Positions 12,406 through 24,168 are shown, counted from the stretch's first letter. The stretch is DNA of 64,000 nucleotides from Eunapius fragilis (GCA_963681505.1 OY811976.1:4454003-4518002); one strand, 5' to 3'. The notes: a model not told the origin generated them from the letters alone. A program made the numbers and translations.

Positions 12406-12900
12406 AGACGCTGTTTCGTGCCACTTTATGTTTTCAAAGCGAGGGAAAAGGGTAAAACCTATCCAGTTCTATTTAGATTACTACGAAGAGCTTATTTACA
12501 AAAAATCAAGGTCAAAAAACGTACAGAACAGTTTTTTTGCACGCCCAGAAAGGATTCACATAGCTTCATTTCTCACAAACCTTACCTTTCATGAATTGGG
12601 TGGAATACATTCGAGACTCTACATGATACGGATTTCACCAAAACCAAGACATTTTCCCGCCAAACTCATAAGGTGCTATCCATTATAATATTGACGGCGC
12701 ATAGCTATCTAGTATGGCTCACGTTACCCGTTTCCAATCTCTGTCTTAATAATCTATGCATCTACTATGCTATTCACCGATAAATGGTAAGTCACACCTA
12801 CGCGTTATGAATAGTTACCAGTTTAACAATGTCTAGATGGCCATACGTACCTTTGGCCTATGAAGTCCAGAACCACGCAATGGACTCAACAGCGCTCTTG
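12406..12900. other. Non-coding; unassigned 86-codon frame
   Basis: A plus-strand open frame at 12428-12688 encodes a basic peptide (MFSKRGKRVKPIQFYLDYYE...) that I do not recognise. It begins just after the satellite and has no splice or family support. Confidence 0.3.
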
Positions 12901-12904
12901 ATGC

Positions 12905-13100
12905 AGCTACAGGGCTGATCCAGAAAAGGACTATGAGTGCGTCAAGGCTAATCCAGAAAAGAAGGTCTAAGAGCACGACAGCTACGATGTTGATCCAGAA
13001 AAGATGGTCTATGAGCGCGACAGCTACGAGGCTGACCCAGAAAAGAAGAAGGCCCTTTGAGCGTGACAGCTATGAGGCTGAACCAGAAAAGTAGAAGACC
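12905..13100 (+). pseudogene. Decayed KADPE-type repeat gene fragment
   Basis: About five degenerate units of roughly 42 bp whose translation, spread over frames and interrupted by stops, reads as variants of ERDSYEADPEKK. The better copy near 25168-25330 has units KKASVRDSYKADPE, so these are two relics of one gene family. No function is assigned: the repeat is basic and acidic in alternation and low in complexity. Confidence 0.6.
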
Positions 13101-13172
13101 AATAGGGCGACAGCCATCTCTCACTCAGTAAGTCGCTGTCCAGAAAAACGATTGGTAATGATTTATTTGTTC

Positions 13173-13386
13173 CCTCGTGTAGCTTGGTCTGCGCCGCATC
13201 CCATTGTGTAATTCGTTTTTAGCGTGATGTTTTATAATTGGTGATGCGTGTCTTTGTATTTGTAGCGTATACCTGTAGTGATACCGAGAACTATCTTGAT
13301 CTCTGCCATCCTATGTGACTATTAGTTTTAAAAGGCATGTTCGTGTAGCTTGGTCTGTGCTGCATCCCACTGCGTAATTCGTTTCA
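13173..13386. repeat. Imperfect direct duplication, 167-bp spacing
   Basis: The block TCGTGTAGCTTGGTCTG...GCATCCCA...TAATTCGTTT occurs at 13173-13219 and again at 13340-13385. The sequence between is not clearly repeated. Confidence 0.7.
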
Positions 13387-14066
13387 AGCCGCAACGTGGA
13401 TGTGGATTGCGCAAGGGATAGTTCTTACCGTATCACTGAGTGCCACTATAGAAGTATGCTCTCACGTGAAGTGCTTCCGATATATATTCTATGTTTGATT
13501 ATCTGATGTATGTGTAAGGCTTCACATACAGGTCTGTGCATGCCTTGTTAACACCTGGCTGGCGGAATTAAGTACACTGTTATTTGAGTTATATGTAAAA
13601 GAAATGTTTTTAAATGACTGCAATCATTTCCTATAGCTACTCCCTGTAGGAACCTATGAGTATAATGGTGGTGCTCGAAAAAGCTCCACAAGCTGTACTG
13701 TAATAGTGTCCATTGGACTTCCACCAGTGGACACCCAGCTGCTAGCTTCATCAAGTTCCCCTCATGTTGGGACATCCACACCACTACAAGGCCCCTTGCT
13801 CCTCCTCATCAGGGTACCCCCATTTCCTATAGATGCTGCACTTCCACATCGGGACCTTGCTTCTCTAGGACCCCCCCCCCCCCCCCTTCACACCTTATAC
13901 CCCTCCTGCTTTGCCACTGCATGCAACCTCCACTTCCACCTCCACATTTACACACCATGTGGGGATCCTAATACACCATCTTCATATCTGGGGAGGGTCT
14001 GCTGAAACTAAATATTCTTGCAGCCCAATTGGGCACCATGGTATTATCAGAAATTAAAAAACGGAT

Positions 14067-14352
14067 GAAACAAGTAATAGAGACATTCTCTTGAGAAAGC
14101 TGGTGGCATATAGGATTGGAATAAGGCAATATTGGTGTAAAAAAGGAAGGAAACAAGGGTCTAATAAGAAGGGGAAATATAATAGTCCTATATTTCGCAC
14201 ACAAACATAATGTCACACAATTGGGCGAAACATAGGACTATTACATATCCCCATCTTATTAGACCCTTGTATCCTTCCTTCTTATACCAATATTGCCTTA
14301 TTCCAATCCTATATGCCACCAACTTTCTCACAGAGAATGTTTTATTACTTGT
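14067..14352. mobile_element. Hairpin MITE family A, full copy
   Basis: Left end GAAACAAGTAATAG...ACATTCTCT; right end mirrors it as AGAGAATGT...ATTACTTGT. The two arms are near-complementary over about 130 bp, with a short loop around 14205. Shared family blocks: TGGTGG(C)ATATAGGATTGGA, GGTGTAAAA, AACAAGGGTCT and CCTATATTT. No coding capacity. Other copies: 16150, 16722 (half), 24220, 25855, and the outer arms of 41695-44484. Confidence 0.85.
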
Positions 14353-14822
14353 TAGATGTTTTTCTATACAGGTAGTTTTGCAAACATATTGTGTACTGGT
14401 GCTGATGATGATTAAGTGAACAATGGATGGTGATGGATGCGCTAAAGTACCTTCCAGGTAATCAGCAATGGATCTTTAGGTTAACGCATATGAGTTTGGT
14501 TGTACTAGAGAAACACTTATATCTTATATGTATTATGTTCTCCATTGATCGCTGTGGAGTTCCAAGAAAGTGTTATGTCTTTACCATTATACATCAATTA
14601 TTTCACACTGTCCCATATAGTAACAAGGGGATCCGCTAGATGCTTAGGGGTATGCCATGGAACATCTTTTTTGCCATGTGGCAAAGCCCAAGGTTGTGCT
14701 GGTTAGCTTTTGGTTCCATCAATTATGCATAAATAATCGATAATTAATTGTAAACTGGAAATAACCGGTTGTTTTAAAACGAACAACCTCAACTGACCGG
14801 TTATTTTTTTTTAACAATTACC

Positions 14823-16080
14823 TTAATGTTTTATCATCTCCAGGGAAAAATCCTTATTTAAGGATGTCATTATCCTTAAATAAGGATCATCTTTTACATT
14901 GCATATTTTTGCTAACCAAGTATGTAAGATAAAAAAGGTTATGGTCAATCGTATACTGATTAGCCTCCGTTACAAACTTTAAATGATCAATGTCCATGTG
15001 GTAAAACAGGGAGGAAGTGGCACATCCTTATTTAAGGATTGACACCATCCATAAATAAGGATCACGACAATTGAGATTATTGACCATAAACACCATAATG
15101 GTTTTAAAACGCTCTGATAGCCCGTTATAGTCACAACCTGATTCGTCGAAGAAATACCTTGTGGTTAATCAGTTATGCCTATAACACTTCAAAATTAATA
15201 TCAAGCATTTGTATAATGACGTGTACTGATGTAGATGCTCGCTTCTGCTCAAACGCCGGCGTGCAGGACGAAACTTAGCCTCATTGAAACCACATGCACT
15301 GCATGTGGTTGTTTAGTAGCCGCTCCATCGAATAGTGTGCTTTCTAGTCCTATATCATTGAGTAACAGTACTAGTACCATGTAGAATGGTGCATGGGGGG
15401 GAGGGGGGGGGGGGGGTTTACGGGAGAATCTAGGAAACGTTGCCAATTGGCATACGACATGTGTTCGAGCTTAATGGAGCTTATAGTCCCAATTAATCAG
15501 ACTCTAGGAGACCGCGCCATTGCCTAGGCCTACTGTTGCTGTCGCTGTCACTGTCATTTGACGAATCATGCAGTGCTGCATGCCGCTTTGGTCACCTATA
15601 GGCCTACATGTATGTCATCCATCCATACTGAAGAATTACATCCGTCGTGGCTCCCCTCGGTATCTAAGCAGGGTTGCTTAGCTGATGCTTTTGAGTGTAT
15701 TCAATTGCTTTGCTGGACAGTAAGTGAGCGTAGATTGTCGATGCCGTAGATACTGTTCCACCGATCCATCTGACAGTGTACATTCTACTCCTAGAGTTAC
15801 CAGAAACCTGTCCTACCTTGCCATACGTCGCTTTGAGTTAATTTTGCTCACTACTATATCGCTAGCGACCAATGGCGGTTTTACCGCATTTTCACTGTAA
15901 TACCGGTTTTTGAGCAAGCCAAACCAGTTTTAATCGCGGCAGTATTGCTGATCTGCATGATCTTGAATCTAGTAGATCACTAATATAAAACAAACACCAA
16001 GTTTAAATTATTCTTTTAGAAAGTGGTCATCATCCTTATTTAAGGATGGCCATTCTTAAATGAGGATTGCGGGAGATTAA
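14823..16080. mobile_element. TTAA-bounded element with paired palindromes
   Basis: A TTAA at 14823-14826 is followed by ATCTCCAGGG and the palindrome ATCCTTATTTAAGGAT, a spacer and a second palindromic block. A TTAA at 16077-16080 is preceded by the mirror arrangement and GCGGGAGA. A further palindrome pair lies inside near 15028-15062. The same architecture (TCTCC near TTAA, then two palindromes) recurs in the insertion at 37535-38316. TTAA targets are typical of piggyBac and some other superfamilies. No transposase is visible, and the interior could include unrelated DNA. Confidence 0.5.
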
Positions 16081-16149
16081 ACATTAACCAACCGTTTAAT
16101 AACCTCTTACAGCCGGTTTTTTCTAAACTAACAGGTTTCAAGCCTTAGA

Positions 16150-16340
16150 AACAAGGTCTTATCAGAAGGAAAAACGTAAGTCCTATTTTTAGCACACAAA
16201 CAACATATGCCCTAGAAATGTGCTAAATTAGGACTATTACATTTTCTCTTCTCATAAGACCTTGTTTCCTAGTGTTTACACCACCAATTGCCTTCAAATT
16301 CTATATACCACCAACTTTCTCGTTTTTAGTTACTTGTTTC
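16150..16340. mobile_element. Hairpin MITE family A, left end truncated
   Basis: The inner arms (AACAAGGTCTTATCAGAAGG against CTTCTCATAAGACCTTGTTT) pair, and the right outer part (CACCACCAATTGCC... to TTACTTGTTTC) is complete. The matching outer left part, about 100 bp, is missing. Confidence 0.75.
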
Positions 16341-16721
16341 CTTGATTTTTGTTCATACCCAATCACTGAAATCACTGTGAATATTATGTATCGCTGTAGG
16401 ATGCCCGTGCCGATTCTAAAACATCGTCTCGAACTTGAAGGTATTTCGCACGTCGTTTCGCTTGTTTCTTTTCCTGACCTGAAGGTGTTTTGAGAATACA
16501 ACTCTTCACTAACAAAAGAGATTACACCAAACGACGATTGAAGCACCAAAGCGTTTACTCTAGTTGTTCGCTATTTATACAACATTTATTTTTAGATATA
16601 CAAGTTATCTAATTATGTGTCTTACATAGACTGCATAGCCGATTGTTTACCAATATATAACATGGACTATTTTATATGAAAGTGGCTCTTTACAATATAT
16701 GCAACAACATGCTGCTAATAT

Positions 16722-16845
16722 AGGTCTATTTCATTTTTCCTTTTCAATCAGAAGCCTTGTTCCATTGCTATTTACACCACCATCACCTTTGATTCCTACA
16801 TACTACCAACCTTCTCGTATAGAGAATTTTTTTATTACTTGTCAC
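16722..16845. mobile_element. Hairpin MITE family A, single arm
   Basis: Only a right arm remains: AGAAGCCTTGTTCC, TTTACACCACC, ATTCCTACATACTACCAACC, then AGAGAAT...TTATTACTTGT. No complementary left arm is found next to it. Confidence 0.7.
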
Positions 16846-18252
16846 AAAACTATTTGGCACATAAACAAAATAGATTGTCTATGCATTGAAAAAACAGAAA
16901 ATAGGTTTTAAAATCCCCATGGCTCTAACACAGAAATACTAGGTTTTTAGCAATATTATGTCAAGCTATAAGCAATCCAACAGTAAACGCCCGTGCCGAT
17001 AAATGGATCCAGGGCACCACCCAAAGCACATGAAATTGTATCCTGATATAGATTAAGACCTAAAATACATGGGAAACGCTTCCTCAAATTAGTACCTTAA
17101 CAAGAAATGACTAATCACGATAGATTACTATAGAAATTAATGAGGCACACAAATTAATGCCGTATGCTAGCTAACATTTAGACATCATTAGTGTATCGTG
17201 CAACCCCTTTTCTTCTGTAATCTAGCAATAAAGTCCTAAATACCTTGCAAATAACTTTACAAAGCACTCGTCTTCTTAAGCACTCGTAGAGAAACCGAAA
17301 ATGCGGTCTCAATTTTTGACGAAATTTAGTTCACCAGTATCCACCCACACAAATGTAATTTATTGAAGTACCTATCTTAAGCTCCTAACAGTTTGTTTGG
17401 TTATAGAGGAGTCCTGTAGGTATTTAAATGCTCAGCTCGGTGACTTGAGTTTTATCCATTACGAAGATATAACTGTGTAAAGTAAATGAACATCTGCAAG
17501 CCAATGATCTAGCCCTCAGCTGGTACATATGGGGAAGGATCACCTTGTATGCGTGGACCAAGGCACACCTCTCGTACATAGAATGGGACTTCGTTTGCTT
17601 GCATAATAGATAAATAGAGGAGTCCTGTCGTTATTTAATTACTCAAATTGTTATCCGTTGTGAGGACCTATTTAAATGGGGACGTTTAGAATGTGACTGA
17701 ATAAAGATGTGCCTTAAAAAAGGCGCAGTTAATAGATTTGTTCCAAACTTGTATGAACATGTTGGCTAAAGAAAAAAAATTAGGCTGCATGCACCTGGAG
17801 GTAGATAATGGTCAGCTTGACCTTCGGCAAGCCTGGTGAGGATAAAGGTGGCCACTTTAGAACTTTTCCTTTGCATGGCTTGTAAATGGCGATTGAACTT
17901 ATTCATGTATAGGTTCAGCAATAAAGATGGTGCAGGAAAAATTATTCAGTTCCGAAAACAATTCCTCCTTGGAATTTGTTTCGTCAAATATTTCACAGCG
18001 CTTGTGTTGCCTAAATAAATAATGCATACGTTTGAGGAACAAATTCTATGTTTAGGGACACAGTCCTCTTTAATGTGTAGTTAAGGCATCGTTTCAATAT
18101 TTTGGGGGGAGGAGGCTAATATCCAATTTTATAATGGCTGCAAATGGCAAATGGCTGTGAAATTGGCCGTGATAATGTGTACCCATTATATTAAGTCATA
18201 AATACTACATCTCTACCTTTTGCAACTTGTAATTCCACTTTCTATACTGCAG
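16846..18252. other. Likely intron; small direct repeat
   Basis: No gene recognised. A block like TAGAGGAGTCCTGT..GTATTTAA..CTCA occurs at about 17404 and again near 17615, a 210-bp spaced direct duplication. The last 20 bases lead into the splice acceptor at 18252. Confidence 0.4.
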
Positions 18253-18401
18253 CTCCATCAGACGTGTTCAGTAATGGATCTGTTGTACTTAATGGATCAA
18301 CTTTCATTCTGAGATGGAACTTTAAGGCACTAGAAATGCAAAACGTTTTGATTGAAATATTTATTAATTATAACTGCATCAATGCTTTTCCACTATCACA
18401 G
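18253..18401 (+). CDS. Ig/FN3-like gene, exon (first half of a domain)
   Basis: Flanked by a good acceptor (CTATACTGCAG) and donor (GTAAGC). It starts in phase 1 and ends in phase 0. The translation (APSDVFSNGSVVLNGSTFI..RWNF...IEIFINYNCINAFPLSQ) alternates hydrophobic and polar residues as in a beta-sandwich, has NGS and NGT-like glycosylation sites, and the RW resembles an FN3 or Ig core Trp. It joins in frame to the exon at 19334. The domain assignment is by pattern only. Confidence 0.6.
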
Positions 18402-19333
18402 GTAAGCATAATGAGTGTTTATGCATCAAAAGCACGTGCATACACTCAACATCGATAGCTACATGTGCATTATTGGGAAAAGGAACAGAAGGATAATTAG
18501 ATATTATAACCGTTTTTTTTTTTAAACACGGAAGACAAGACTTTGGTAAGGAATAAATGTACCTTCAGATTAGACAATCTAGGGGGCTGTTAAAACAATG
18601 CAGCAGCATGTATTACTCAGCTCTGCTGTTGGGTTCAATCAGGCCAATAAATCAACAGATGCTACAAAGTTGAAATATTTCACTATGAATATCTCAGTGC
18701 TGAATATAATTGTATATGTCCTCCAACCATATTGCTGCTAAAATGAATTCTAGAGAATACGTTAATACAAGTTACATACGATAATTTTGCACCTCAACAT
18801 ACAGCAGCACTCAATAATCCTTTCCTGCTATTCAATATAACATAATGTGGACCATATTAATAGCTTTATTTCAATACAAAAAAACTTGGCAATAAGAAAA
18901 TATTATAGCGTGGTACCAGACTATGTATTCTTGTTCAAACTGTAATAGTACATGAACTATTAATGGGGTCATGGCAGCCATTAGGGACCTAGCGCATTTT
19001 TCAAATAATTTTTTTATTTGAAGAGACACCTAAATTTCTCTACAACTTCTTTCTTATGCACTGGAATTAGTCTGTCCATCATGGAGTTACAGTGGTGGCC
19101 TGAATTTATAATTATGCGTAGATTTTAATTGCACGCATCAACTTTGATACTCTTTCCTTTTTATATATGCGCTAGGTTCCTTTCGCTGCCACTTTCCCAA
19201 TTAAATTTTTATTTTTGAAAAGCATATTTACAAGCAAACATAAGTCTAATGCAGGTGCTTTGTGACATGCACTGATGTCTGATTTGTAACATTGTTCCCT
19301 TGACAAATGAATGAATTCGTTCGATATTTAAAG

Positions 19334-19499
19334 CTGAGTGGAAACTATTACTATCCTGATCTCAATTATCATGTGAACATACTGAACATAACGTCTGCCT
19401 CATTTCAAACCACATGTAACATCTGCTGGTACTACCGTCGCACAGTTGGAACACGTCAAGGTGTTTACTATTCCCTTAAAGCACTTAATTTTTCATTTG
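19334..19499 (+). CDS. Ig/FN3-like gene, exon (second half of a domain)
   Basis: Starts in phase 0, continuing the frame of the exon at 18253, and ends in phase 1 before GTAAGT. The peptide has beta-strand character (YHVNILNITSASFQTTC), a Cys pair (TTCNICWYY) and an N-glycosylation site (NIT). The acceptor (TTTAAAG) has a weak pyrimidine tract, so the exact start is the least certain of the three exons. Together the two exons make about 104 residues with 1-1 outer phases, the hallmark of a shuffled extracellular module. Confidence 0.55.
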
Positions 19500-19553
19500 G
19501 TAAGTTGTATTGTTTTTGAAAGTTTTATTTAATTGCTCCTTGCATCGTTACAG

Positions 19554-19829
19554 GTGAGTATGCTACAGAACGGTACACAATAAGATCAAACACTCGCAAT
19601 CTTACAATCTCAAGTGATGTTCCAGCGTATTTCAGATGTATTTTGCCTGATGAGAATAAACCTGACAGATGGACATTCAATGGGGTCGTGATAAATGAAT
19701 CAGTTGACTCTACAGGATCACTGTTTATCGAAGATACTAATAATACATTTGCCATGCCAACTGCAGACATTATTCTTGGTTGCAGCAATGATGCACTTAA
19801 TATAACATTGGCAGCTAGAATATTTACAG
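19554..19829 (+). CDS. Immunoglobulin-like domain exon
   Basis: A single phase 1-1 exon of 92 codons between CATCGTTACAG and GTATTG. It has the Ig pattern: YFRC, then about 9 residues to W (DRWTFNG), and a second half with TADIILGCSND for the disulphide partner. Sites NLT, NES, NNT and NIT suggest heavy glycosylation, so an extracellular protein. The donor GTATTG is sub-consensus: reading on into the intron gives 12 more codons and a stop at 19865-19867, which would make a short secreted form. No transmembrane exon is seen downstream in this window. Probably belongs with the two exons just upstream and possibly the signal exon at 4218. Confidence 0.65.
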
Positions 19830-21194
19830 GTATTGTACCAGACCCTACACCCTTACAACACAGCTGATTACGTACAAGGAATATATAATTTGTGTCGTAT
19901 GGTTAATTTTTAATAATTAGGAACCGCTTTTTCAAAGAATGATTGTACTTTTATTCTATTGTCTACATCTGCTCCTGCTTATTGCTTAATCCTATGTAAT
20001 TAATATTTTTGATTTATTCGAACTTTGACATCTAGCGTTTATCTGTTGCAGGGTCACCATAGCCATGCTGACGTGGACAGAATTTTTAAACTGGTCAGAT
20101 TTAGCTAGTTATATAATATTGTGTAGACTAGCAAGAGTATTGTATGTATAGCTATTTGTTAACTTGTGCTCAAATATTATTTTGCACAATAGTATACAAG
20201 TATTACATTTACCACACAACATACATGCAATATTCAGAGCTCAACTCGCTCCACCCGCAGATCGCAAAGGGCCTAAATGTACGTGGAAGTACATTACCGA
20301 TTTACGAGAATTACCTAATTTATGCCTAATGAGGTGATCTCTTCTCCCGATAACTCTGCTACACGTTACTTTCTAAAAACTATGGCCCACAGTTTTTAGA
20401 ATGCGGTAGAAATAAAAGCAATTGTCGTTCACGACGCCTCATATGCAGTATTTTCAGTATTCTTCGGGGCTCGTCGACGCTTTCCATGAATTTTTTTTTC
20501 GATGATTCATATATGCGCCAAACTGGAAGCTATAAGCGATTAATTCCGGTATACCTACGCATGCAAGCGATGCATTCAACAATAAGAGCATAAATCACTA
20601 TCTTTCTTGCTGGATCAAATCTTATATGTCTACGTACTGCCACCTGTCACACTTCTCGCCCGTGGGTTATGGAACCTCCGTGGTAGAAGTAGTCACCATA
20701 TTTTGAATATAACCGCAAACTACTGCAATTACCGGTATTAGATATAGCAAAATTAGTCTTTAATGTTCAATACTTCGTCTGATGCAAAAGGCTGGTTTTC
20801 ATCTATTCGTGGGAGAGTGAAGGGTCAAAATTAAACGATAAAGGACTGAAAATACGGCAGGAGTATAATTAGGCGAATCATACACAGCAATTTAGGCGTC
20901 TGATTACGAATCACGTATTTTATGAGACCAACAGGGAATTCAACGGGTATCGCAAACCACTTAGGGTCCGGTACCCAGACCCAAATGTAAATCCTCTAAT
21001 TATTCTAAATGCTCACACAAAGCTGCCCTGGGGATTCTGTAATATGTTGTTCAGTTCCGCCAGCAGGTGTCCTTAATTTTCTGCCAAAATCATGGCACCG
21101 GCCGGGCTATTTAGTGACACGTCTATTTATAGAGGTTGTTCAATGGACGTAATTTGTATTATCCGCCATTTTGAGTGTCAAAGCAAAGTAAAGT
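19830..21194. other. Non-coding after Ig exons
   Basis: No further exon recognised. A small hairpin (TTCTAAAAACT...AGTTTTTAGAA) lies at about 20370-20401. No polyadenylation signal can be tied to the Ig gene with confidence. Confidence 0.4.
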
Positions 21195-21435
21195 ATGGGC
21201 AAGGCTTGTTGTGCAGTTGGATGCAGTAATCGTTTCAGTAAATGTTCGGGAATTCATATTTATCGATTCCCCCAAGATGCAGAGCGTAAGTCCCAGTTGA
21301 TAGTGGCAGTGGGACGCAAAGACTGAATTCCAAATGAGTACTTGTGGCTATATGTAGCATACACTTCGTTTCGGGGGGACATAGCAACGACCCGCTAACC
21401 CCTGATTATGTTCCTTCTTTATTCGAGACATCGAA
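21195..21435 (+). pseudogene. Decayed THAP zinc-finger domain
   Basis: ATG at 21195 opens MGKACCAVGCSNRF, the classic start of a THAP domain, followed by IYRFPQD, then a basic stretch and GRKDW. Frames then shift: the continuation reads EYLWL in one frame and CSIHFVSG in another, completing the C2CH signature (C-x-H in CSIH), and PDYVPSLF matches the domain's closing AVPTIF-like motif. THAP domains bind DNA and occur both in host regulators and in P-element and Kolobok transposases. An in-frame stop (after RKD) and a shift break this one. No downstream transposase body is recognised, so its origin is open. Confidence 0.75.
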
Positions 21436-22586
21436 AGCCTGTACCACTAACCCACATTTTGTAATTGAAAAATCGATTGAAATGTTGATGGCAGCCGGGA
21501 GTATGGTAATGAAGTACATGTTGTTGTCTTTTGACATTGTCAAGTGTAAACAGAAGTGCACCTATATGTGCATGAGCATATGCTTCACCCAGACCCGCCA
21601 TACAGGTGCAGTGCACATAAGGCCACACCAACCTAATCTTTTGTTTCTGGTCCTCCACATTATATTTATAGCATGCGGGCGGGCGGGTGATTAGGACTTC
21701 AGGACTGCATTATTCCGGCTACATCAACATCAAATTGATTCAATTTCACCTACATTCTAAAAATACTATATACAGCTTGTTTTATTTTTGTCCTTTTCCA
21801 TTTCCATTCTTCTAGAACGTTCTTGCGGGGGCGTGGTCGGGATGGGTACCCATTCCTCAATAGCGAGGGTATGAGGGAGGGCTGTAAGCCTACCCAGAAG
21901 CTTTGCAGCTTTGGCATTTGTAAATTCTTGAAACTGTTACTTTGGCGTTGGGCGCTGCAGGGTTCCAAATATCAATTTGATGGGACAGCAGTACATAGCT
22001 ATATTTGTTATAAACTTGCAATGCAGCATTGAATTATCTATAAGTCCAGCTGTCTTCATACTACTACTTATCATAGTACGGTATCATTAGAGCGCCTTTC
22101 ATGCAGTTCTAATTTCTGTTCAAACAGGGTTCGATGCATGTGATTGACGTATAATGCTCCGATCCTTAATTGTACAGGTTACCATTTGTGGCCTGGCTGA
22201 TGTTTAGTGTGAAAGATCACCTTCAGGCTTGTTCAGAAAATTCACCCGGGTCATGTGAGAAGCTATTGAATATGATTATGCATATGAATATGATATAGTC
22301 ACAATAAACGATAATTGAGATAAAAGGATGCGGGTGGGGACCAGAAACTAACGATTAATTTGGTGTGGCCTAATATGGTTCCTACATTCCTAGCTGTTAC
22401 CCAAGGTTTACAAGGAGTGCTTGAAAGCCGCTGAAAATGTATTACCCGGTGGCAGAGGTACATCTGATATATATCCAAAAAACAGCGAGATCTTCCACCC
22501 AACTGTAATTTAATTTTTCGTTACGATTACGTGGAAGATATCGCTGTTTTTTTTTTTTTCGATATACGCTTCCAAACTTTCGTATA
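21436..22586. other. Non-coding, nothing recognised
   Basis: Includes a short GC-rich (GCGGGCGGGCGGG) patch near 21673 and an A/T homopolymer near 22547. No gene or repeat assigned. Confidence 0.4.
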
Positions 22587-23102
22587 GGCCTTAACATAAA
22601 CAGGGCGGGGGTGGCCGACAGCTACCTTTTAAGTCAGTTTAGGCAGTATGTAGAGTAGTATCAATTGCCATTAGCATTACAAGCAGCATAAGCCACGGCT
22701 CAATTCTGTCTGCATTGAACAGAATAAAGTTTTTTTTTTCTGGCCTTAACATAAACAGGGCGTGGGTAGCCGATCGCCACCGTTTAAGTTTTGGCAGTAT
22801 GTAGAATAGCATGTCAATTGCCATAGCATTACTAGCAATATAACCCACGGCTCAAATCTGCCTACATTGAACTGAATAAAGCCTTCGTTTGTTTTTTTTT
22901 TTGCAAGTTGTGCTATAACATGGCTGGGTAGCCGATCGCTACCTTTTAAGCAGAGATACATGTATTATATTATCTCTGGTTTAAGCACAGGCAGCATGTA
23001 CATGTAGAGTAGTAATCAATTGCCATTACTATAGCAATATAATCCACGGCTCAATGCTGCCTGCATTAAAATAAGGTCTTCGTTTGTTTCTATTTGTAAG
23101 TT
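22587..23102. repeat. Tandem repeat, 155-bp unit, three copies
   Basis: Copies begin near 22587, 22742 and 22906. Each contains GGGTAGCCGATCGC-like sequence, GGCAGTATGTAGA, TCAATTGCCAT, CACGGCTCAA and CTGCATTGAACTGAATAAA, then a T-rich run. The third copy carries about 35 extra bases including TATTATATTATCTCTGG. The AATAAA plus poly-T close of each unit resembles a tail, but I see no SINE promoter boxes. Confidence 0.85.
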
Positions 23103-23222
23103 CGGCCTTAAGTGATGATAATGGCAATTCAGCTAATTACCAATTATTCAATGTAAGCTACGAGATATTAACCTGATGTCCCATACGAAGGACAAATGTC
23201 TTGCGTAAAGGCGTTTCCGCAC

Positions 23223-23346
23223 CAGCAAAGGCAAACCGGATCGATCCGCATTGTGGACGATGAATTAGTCAGTGAGCACAGTGATCCCTATTCACTGATA
23301 AAATTCATTGATCACAACGCGGATCGATGCGGTTTGCCTTTGCTAG
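23223..23346. repeat. Hairpin, about 36-bp stem
   Basis: AGCAAAGGCAAACCG...GATCGATCCGC...TTGTG pairs with CACAACGCGGATCGATGC and GGTTTGCCTTTGCT. The loop is about 60 bp, inside which CAGTGA and TCACTG also pair. It starts 13 bases after the 40-bp terminal repeat at 23171. Confidence 0.75.
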
Positions 23347-23506
23347 ACCTCAGTAAACTTTGTACTAAAAACTCGGAAGCAGGCAGTTACTCTCGTTTTT
23401 CGTTTCATTTTTGTGCATGTGTGTTGGGAATCAATAATGTGTCTAAGAAATGTTCAGTGGAGGCATTAAAGCAAAAAAAGTTACACTGTTTCTTGTTTTC
23501 TGAATA

Positions 23507-23679
23507 CAGTCTACCCTCGATATAGTCCGGGCTACGGGAACCCCCAAAATAGCGGACTGTAGGACAAACGGATAGTAGCGATGCAAAGCTTAGCTTACGA
23601 AGGTTAGTTGGCAAGAGGAAAATAGCGGACATTATCGAGGATGGACTGTATCGAAGCGGACACTATCGAGGGTAGACTG
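23507..23679. mobile_element. Pogo/Tc1-like MITE, 173 bp
   Basis: Ends CAGTCTACCCTCGATA and TATCGAGGGTAGACTG are perfect inverted copies flanked by TA on both sides (23505-23506 and 23680-23681). The CAGT start and TA target are typical of Tc1/mariner, and the CCTCGATATA-like body resembles pogo ends. A second inverted motif (ATAGTCCG / CGGACACTATCGA) repeats inside. Confidence 0.85.
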
Positions 23680-24003
23680 TAGTCAGGAACTGCGATAGTA
23701 GTTCCTATATAGGAATTGACCCGGGTCGTGAATATCATTTTAAAAACGCGACCCGCGTAAACACTGTAACTCGCGTACCAAGAAACGGATAGTGTAGCTC
23801 TTTGTTGCTATCGAACCAGAACGTCGTCGTCTTCTTCTAATTCTTCTTCTAGGGTGAGTATAACTCCGGATAGGAATGGTTTTAAAGAGCGCAAGTTATA
23901 CCAATCGCTTTAGAATCTCCTGGAAGGACATCTACAGGATATATGAATAAAGCATAAAACTGATATACGTAATCATTACATAATATGGAGTGCTATGTTT
24001 AAC

Positions 24004-24168
24004 CATTTTCATGGCGACATTTACGTATATTTAGAATTGTGCAAACAAAAGAGGAGAGCTAAACAACGAGAGGAATACCCCCAAAGTCGAGACGAAGAGT
24101 TAGAATTCTCCCGTGTTCCGTACAGTGATCCCAAACAAAAGCGGGCGTCTGCTCGTGTCGGTAATTGA
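24004..24168 (+). pseudogene. 5' fragment of KADPE-repeat gene (older copy)
   Basis: One frame reads CKQKRRAKQREEYPQSRDEE and ends at TGA 24166. It aligns with the start of the copy at 25026 (KKRSKQRAEYLQNQDE). The 200-300 bp upstream also match between the two copies: CGTCGTCGTCTTCTTCT, GTATAACTC and ACCAATCGCTT occur in order near 23822-23910 and near 24799-24880. So promoter-side DNA and first codons were duplicated together. The likely ATG at 24011 is in another frame, separated by one base and a stop. Confidence 0.6.
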
